44,736 nucleotides of DNA from assembly GCA_964408435.1 (NCBI GenBank), contig CAYOZL010000013.1, positions 1-44,736 on the forward strand, written 5' to 3'. A model generated the notes under the pieces. It was given only the letters and a program-made list of their open reading frames with translations. It was not told where the DNA came from and made no database searches. Every line of letters begins with the position of its first letter. Positions within the stretch are counted from its first letter, which is position 1. The DNA is from CAYOZL01 sp964408435. Its GTDB lineage: Bacteria; Bdellovibrionota_C; UBA2361; SZUA-149; CAYOZL01. Positions 40,633 to 44,736 of the stretch are shown in pieces. The translations under genes and the position numbers were made by a program.

Positions 40633-42342
40633 TTGGAAATACAGAATAAATTTAATAACAATTATTTAAACGTCTTATTGATAACGTTTTTATTACTCTT
40701 ATTCTGCTTACCAGGTTTAGGCACATTAGAGTTTTTTAGACATACCGAAGCCGATAGAGTCTTGATATCTCAAGAAATGCTCGAGACTGGAGAGTATTTA
40801 GTTCCTCATTTACTTTCTCAGCCTATACTGACCAAGCCACCAATATATTACTGGGCAAGTGCTCTTAGTTTTAAAGTCTTAGGTGATTATTCTGAATTTG
40901 AGTCTAGAATTATTTCTGTTCTTGCAGCTGCACTGTTGCTTATTGTTCATTATTTATCATGTATCTTCGCTGGTTTTTCTAAAAAATACAGCCTTTGTTC
41001 TGCGCTAGTACTAGCAACAACTGCATCCTTTTTTATTTTATCAACAGTTGCTGAAATTGATATGCTTTATGCAACATTTTGTGCCGCAAGTTTATATCTA
41101 ATTTATTTCTCAATAGAAAAAAAATCTTTATTATTAACATTATTATCTTATTTTGCAGCTGCACTAGCTTTCCTAGTTAAAGGTCCACCAGTTCTTGTTT
41201 TCTTTGCCTTTTCTTCTGTTGCTTATTTTTTAGTAGCAACAAGGAGTGCCGAAGAAAATAAGGCTTCTAAAATGCAGATAAAAAGTTATTTTTTATATAA
41301 TATTTTAGGAATATTGCTTTTTCTATTAGTTTCTTCTTTTTGGTTCGTGCCATTTATTAATCAGATTGGCTTATCCAATATTACAGCTCAATTTCAGGAA
41401 GAAATACTTGGAAGAGCTTTTGGTAAGCCGAGGTTAAATAGAGGAGTTCTGTTTTATTTTAAAAGTGTTTTTGTTGCTTCTTGTCCTTGGGGGGCGTTAT
41501 TCTTTTTCCCAACTATATTTTTTAAAGAATCAAAAAATATAGTTGGAAGTATATTTACAAAAATTTGGAATAATAATTTTATAAAATTTTGTATCTTAGT
41601 TTTTGTAACTAATTTTATATTCCTTAGTTTGGCTAAGGGTAAAACAAGCAGGTATATATTTCCTTTGCATGCGTTTTTTATCCAAGTACTATTTTATATT
41701 CTGTATTCTTATCGAGAAATGTTTTTTAAGAAAAACGCATATAAAATCTATATGTATGTTTCTTTTTTGTTATTCTCTATTGTTCTAGTAGCCGCTATTT
41801 ACTTTAAAGCTAATTTTTTATTTATCTTGCCTAGCCTAATTTTCTTAGTTCTAGTTTTTTATTCTGTAAGACTTAAAAAGTTTGAGATAGTATTTGCTAG
41901 TTTTGTCTTATTTTTATTTTCAGTGCAACTTTTAGCAAAAGGTATTTACTATCCTTTAAGAAATCAAAAAAAATCAGTTAAGCCTATTGTTAAAGAAATA
42001 AAAACGCTAACTAAAAACTCTTTAATCAAAAGCTCTACTATTTACTCTGCTCTAATGTATGAGAGATGGGTTCAGTATTATCTAAAAAGAGAAGGTTTTA
42101 AAGTTGTTCAACTTCAGGGGTCGAAAAAAATTACACCTAAAGAGTCTAGAATAAATTGGCTAATAACTAATAAAGATGAAAATGATTTATTAGAGCTGAT
42201 TAAAAAAGATTCAGGTTCGAAATTAGTAAAAGAATTTGAAATAAAAAATACTTCAATGTTTCTTTATAATACTGATACGTCAAAAGCTTTAGGTATGATT
42301 GAATTTATTCAAAATAATAGAAAGCATGAAGGGACTTTTTGA
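40633..42342 (+). CDS. ArnT-like glycosyltransferase (GT39/PMT superfamily)
   Basis: A 569-residue integral membrane transferase with about 11-12 membrane segments. It should use a polyprenyl-phosphate sugar as donor and modify lipid A, a glycan or a protein in the periplasm. The first outside loop has the hallmark TEADRVLISQEMLETGEYLVPHL and PILTKPPIYYWASAL, where the acidic residue is catalytic in the ArnT/PMT family, and SRYIFPLHAFF is the later conserved loop. The C-terminal 140 residues are soluble and mixed alpha/beta. The start is TTG; no other start is near. The stop is TGA, which shows that TGA is a normal stop here. It stands alone, with a convergent methyltransferase downstream. 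Confidence 0.9.
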   Translation: MEIQNKFNNNYLNVLLITFLLLLFCLPGLGTLEFFRHTEADRVLISQEMLETGEYLVPHLLSQPILTKPPIYYWASALSFKVLGDYSEFESRIISVLAAALLLIVHYLSCIFAGFSKKYSLCSALVLATTASFFILSTVAEIDMLYATFCAASLYLIYFSIEKKSLLLTLLSYFAAALAFLVKGPPVLVFFAFSSVAYFLVATRSAEENKASKMQIKSYFLYNILGILLFLLVSSFWFVPFINQIGLSNITAQFQEEILGRAFGKPRLNRGVLFYFKSVFVASCPWGALFFFPTIFFKESKNIVGSIFTKIWNNNFIKFCILVFVTNFIFLSLAKGKTSRYIFPLHAFFIQVLFYILYSYREMFFKKNAYKIYMYVSFLLFSIVLVAAIYFKANFLFILPSLIFLVLVFYSVRLKKFEIVFASFVLFLFSVQLLAKGIYYPLRNQKKSVKPIVKEIKTLTKNSLIKSSTIYSALMYERWVQYYLKREGFKVVQLQGSKKITPKESRINWLITNKDENDLLELIKKDSGSKLVKEFEIKNTSMFLYNTDTSKALGMIEFIQNNRKHEGTF

Positions 42343-42376
42343 TTCGTCTTTGGATTGTTTTTTATAACCTTGAAAA

Positions 42377-43078
42377 TTACATAACCGAATTTAGAAAGAG
42401 GTAACCTGGAGTTCCTTTTTTTAATTCACTTTCGCTCCATTCGCCTTGATAACCTAAATCATCAAGTACGCCGAGCGTGCTTTTGTTCCTGATAAAGCAA
42501 GTTTCTCCGCCACCAAAAGTGTCTTGATGGATTACTGTACTTCCGTTAGGCAATTCTTTAATTTTCTTTTCTTTTTTCTCTCGTTCTGGGTCTGGGAAAA
42601 CAAAGATTACCTGTGAATGTGTTTTCAGGTGTTGAGGTAATTGAAGAGCTAAGCAGTGTTTTAGAATTTCGTCACTCATAAGATTAGCGGAGAGACTGAA
42701 TATTGCGATGTCGTATTCTCCTTGAACCCCCTCTGGGAATTCAAAGGCAGAGCCTTCAAGAAGATTAACATCATCAATTTCAATTTTTGTTGATTCTGGA
42801 TTGATGTCAATGCCTGTGAGTTCTGCAAACGGGAACTCAGAACGCAATTTCTTCAAAAGCCTTCCAGTACAGAATCCAACTTCAAGAATTCTGCAGTCCG
42901 CTGTACGACCTTCCAGAAATTTTTTAATCATTTGGATTATTGGTTTGTCTAACTTTTGATTTAGCCTTCTTGCCATGCTTTTTTCCCACTCAAGGTATTC
43001 ATTTAGATACCTTTTGGGATCAGCGATTACGGGGACAACTTGACTAGATACTGCTTTTTTTGATGTTCTTTTGGTCAT
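42377..43078 (-). CDS. Class I SAM-dependent methyltransferase
   Basis: A 233-residue protein with the SAM-binding motif I ILEVGFCTGRLLKKL near residues 64-78 and the acidic end of strand 2 in LTGIDINPES. Further elements are YDIAIFSLSANLM (motif post-II) and QVIFVFPDPE. No motif identifies the substrate. The N-terminal 30 residues are basic. By eye its G+C is near 40%, against about 30% for the genes before it, which may mean it was acquired separately. It is convergent with the ArnT-like gene. Confidence 0.85.
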   Translation of the reverse strand: MTKRTSKKAVSSQVVPVIADPKRYLNEYLEWEKSMARRLNQKLDKPIIQMIKKFLEGRTADCRILEVGFCTGRLLKKLRSEFPFAELTGIDINPESTKIEIDDVNLLEGSAFEFPEGVQGEYDIAIFSLSANLMSDEILKHCLALQLPQHLKTHSQVIFVFPDPEREKKEKKIKELPNGSTVIHQDTFGGGETCFIRNKSTLGVLDDLGYQGEWSESELKKGTPGYLFLNSVM

Positions 43079-43266
43079 CTATAAAACCTCGGTTCGAGAA
43101 TAAATATGTCGAAGTAAACAATCCAACGACTTACAGATTTAGTAAATCATCGTTAATTTTAAGGATAGATTTGAATATAAAAGAGCTAGACAATACCTAG
43201 CATTTTAATGAGGTAATGTCAAGCAAGACTTTTGCTCATATTCTTTGATGATGTATTCTCTTACAC

Positions 43267-43668
43267 ATGGAAAAAGACTCTTTTTATAATTCTATCGGCT
43301 TATTAATTCTTAGACTAGGTTTTGGTGCCTATATGCTTAGTCATGGAATTCCGAAGCTTATGGGCTTTGCTCAAATGGCAGATAAATTCCCAGATCCAAT
43401 TGGGCTAGGTAGTCAGTTAAGTTTAATTTTAGCTATTTCTTCTGAGGTAGGTTGTTCCTTATTGTTAATACTAGGCTTGTTCACAAGGTTTGCTTGTGTC
43501 CCGCTAGCTTTCACCATGTTTGTTGCATGTTTTGTAGTCCACGCCTCAGATCCTTGGAAAGCTAAAGAGTTAGCAGTAGCTTACTTAACAGTTTATTTAG
43601 CTTTAGGTTTTTTAGGTGCAGGAAAGTATTCTTTGGATTATAAGTTTTGGGGTAAAGAAAAAGTTTAA
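43267..43668 (+). CDS. DoxX-family membrane protein
   Basis: A 133-residue protein with four membrane segments (about 9-30, 48-66, 71-91 and 100-118). The DoxX signature is present: LLILRLGFGAYMLSHGIPKLMGF at the start, then ISSEVGCSLLLILGLFTRFA. DoxX proteins are small quinone- or redox-associated membrane proteins of varied roles. No partner gene is visible. A broken gene follows in the opposite direction. Confidence 0.9.
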   Translation: MEKDSFYNSIGLLILRLGFGAYMLSHGIPKLMGFAQMADKFPDPIGLGSQLSLILAISSEVGCSLLLILGLFTRFACVPLAFTMFVACFVVHASDPWKAKELAVAYLTVYLALGFLGAGKYSLDYKFWGKEKV

Positions 43669-43693
43669 CCCTAAAGGCTCTTCAGAATTGAGC

Positions 43694-44148
43694 CTACCTG
43701 CCAAATTGTTCTAAATGATGTTTGATGTGTCTACAATGTAGTCTTGCTCATTGTGCTTTTGTTAGTTCTCCAAAGCCAGGGCTTTCAGTAAATTTAATTG
43801 ATTCTAGGTTTTCCATTTTTTCAACAAGATTAATTAATTTTTTCTTGTCCTTTTCTAGATCCTCATTCAGTATAGTTTCAAAGAATTCATCAAATGGAAT
43901 TTCAATTTTACCTTTTGGCCAAGCAAAAGATGAAGAGATTATGAACCATTTACCAAGAGCTGTGGTATAAAAACTTTTTTAGCTTTCTTTTCTCCTTTTT
44001 CACCGTAACTAATACTTAGGCTATCAATTAGATGGCAGATCATTTTATCAACTGTGAACTCTCCAAATTGAGCTTTATCAGTATTTTTTATTGAGCTGAT
44101 TCTTGATTTAGCTTCTTCAATGTCTTTTGTATTTAAAAAAGTTTTCAT
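43694..44148 (-). pseudogene. Broken DUF1569-like gene (frameshift plus Trp-to-stop)
   Basis: Reading the minus strand from ATG 44148, the first 58 residues (MKTFLNTKDIEEAKSR..., then MICHLIDSLS) match the start of the DinB-like DUF1569 family. The frame is then lost at an A6 tract near 43976-43982 and ends at a stop near 43939. In the next frame the similarity continues (KSFYTTALGKWF, AWPKGKIEI, ESPGFGELTKAQ), then meets TGA at 43748-43750 where the family has Trp (QW), and resumes as the closing HIKHHLEQFG motif to TAG at 43694. TGG to TGA explains the stop. Two separate lesions point to a dead gene, though a sequencing error in the A tract could explain the first. Confidence 0.8.
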
Positions 44149-44328
44149 ACTAATTATTGTTCATATTACGCCAAAATATAATTAAAAGTTAAAATAAAGA
44201 CCTTTTAAAGTAAAATTGTCACTAATTTTGTGTTTTAAAGGGCAACTTTGTTAAACTAGAGAACATTTTAATATGGGTAAGTGAGAATCGGTTTTTTTCA
44301 GTAATTGTTTTTGAAAAGGAGGTTTTAT
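44149..44328. other. Intergenic region before the right-edge gene
   Basis: An AT-rich 180-base gap with the promoters of the broken gene and the right-edge gene presumably inside it. AAAAGGAGG at 44314-44322 is the ribosome site of the latter. I see no other structure. Confidence 0.4.
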
Positions 44329-44736
44329 ATGTCTGCTAAAAAAGATAGTTCTAAGCCTCCGTTTGAGCAATTGCTTGAAGAGTTAGGATTAGAGGAAAAG
44401 TCAGAATTCATCGAAACATATGAAAATGTGATTCGTCATATGCTTTCTATTTGTCATATGAAGTTAATGGTTACCATTTGTAAACTCTCACAAACGAAGT
44501 ACTACAGAAAGTATGGCTCTTTGTCTGGTCTTGATCCATCGCATTTTAATCTTTGGACTATTCAGGAAGAGATAGAGACTGGTATCGTTGATACGGTTAT
44601 TGAGAGCGATATTTTTGGACCATTAAATTATTGTTTTCAGGATGAAGAACAGTATTTTAATTTGCTTATCCAGAGATTTAACGCATTGACAATTATCAAG
44701 AAAGACAAGAAAGACAAGAAAGACAAGAAAGACAAG
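44329..44736 (+). CDS. Hypothetical protein, cut by the right window edge
   Basis: An open frame of at least 136 codons that runs off the window. The start is firm: ATG 44329 with AAAAGGAGG six bases before it. I do not recognise the protein. It begins with a charged segment (SAKKDSSKPPFEQLLEELGLEEKSEF), then IETYENVIRHMLSICHMKLMVTICKLSQTKYY, which may be helical, then a mixed region with PSHFNLWTIQEEIETGIVDTVI. The visible end is a tandem 9-base repeat that encodes KKD units. G+C appears higher (about 38%) than in most of the window. Confidence 0.75.
   Translation, partial: MSAKKDSSKPPFEQLLEELGLEEKSEFIETYENVIRHMLSICHMKLMVTICKLSQTKYYRKYGSLSGLDPSHFNLWTIQEEIETGIVDTVIESDIFGPLNYCFQDEEQYFNLLIQRFNALTIIKKDKKDKKDKKDK
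44698..44736 (+). repeat. Tandem 9-bp repeat at the window edge
   Basis: AAGAAAGAC is repeated four times and followed by AAG up to the last base of the window. It is inside an open frame and encodes KKD units. The copy number beyond the edge is unknown. Such arrays can change length by slippage, and a 9-base unit keeps the frame. Confidence 0.85.

Noticed and set aside
43748..43750. TGA read as tryptophan (alternative genetic code)
   Set aside because: TGG is used for Trp throughout and TGA ends the ArnT-like gene, so a nonsense mutation in a decaying gene is simpler.
43722..43970. An 82-codon plus-strand open frame near the right end
   Set aside because: It is the antisense of the broken DUF1569-like gene, whose homology is on the minus strand.

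Overview
This is an AT-rich (about 30-33% G+C by eye) chromosomal window from a Gram-negative bacterium. An outer membrane is shown by LptD, LptF and LptG, by several lipoproteins with lipoboxes, and by nucleotide-sugar genes of the O-antigen type. A PEP-CTERM exported protein, Ser/Thr kinases of the Hanks type, a Kazal-domain lipoprotein and a DUF3108 protein suggest a delta-proteobacterial-grade lineage (Bdellovibrionota, Myxococcota, SAR324 or similar), but no gene here fixes the taxon. The code is standard, ATG/GTG/TTG starts are all used, and many genes overlap. I see no integrase, intact IS or CRISPR array, so most of the window looks like core chromosome with some unusual accessory operons.

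Layout. 1-5300: a MerC-like membrane protein, a nitrilase-family amidohydrolase, then a large repeat-bearing glycosyltransferase whose 3' end overlaps a convergent sulfotransferase. 5300-6980: an HU-like protein with a signal peptide, a terminator, an inverted array of degenerate hexamers, and a NIF3-family gene. 7060-16330: accD-lptD, then rmlA-rmlB-rmlD-manC-gmd-rmd, which supply dTDP-6-deoxyhexose and GDP-6-deoxymannose sugars for surface polysaccharide. 16370-18860 (minus): rpsU-lptF-lptG. 19100-21880: an unknown small protein, a TPR lipoprotein and a second lipoprotein that may be LolB-like. 21900-25160: three Ser/Thr kinases with C-terminal membrane anchors. 25116-27468 (minus): a two-gene ABC exporter. 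27632-27715: tRNA-Leu(CAA). 27881-28642: the PEP-CTERM protein. 28677-29946 (minus): plsC and an unknown gene. 29947-30093: two large hairpins. 30182-31006: a DUF3108 protein. 30960-37799 (minus): a 31-residue membrane micropeptide, an RNase II-type exoribonuclease, an AddB-like nuclease and a short AddA/UvrD-like helicase in one operon. 37862-40524 (minus): a PgpA-beta-propeller fusion, a lipoprotein metallopeptidase and a Kazal-inhibitor lipoprotein. 40633-44736: an ArnT-like glycosyltransferase, a methyltransferase of higher G+C, a DoxX protein, a broken DUF1569-like gene, and a gene running off the right edge.

The main theme is envelope building: lipid precursors (AccD, PlsC, PgpA), LPS export (LptD/F/G), sugar nucleotides and transferases (Rml, ManC, Gmd, Rmd, GT4, GT39, sulfotransferase) and exported or lipid-anchored proteins. 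The less expected items are the signal-peptide HU, the PgpA-propeller fusion, the coupled peptidase/inhibitor lipoproteins, the reduced AddAB-like pair joined to an exoribonuclease and a membrane micropeptide, and the hexamer array. All functions are read from motifs and context; no database search was possible.
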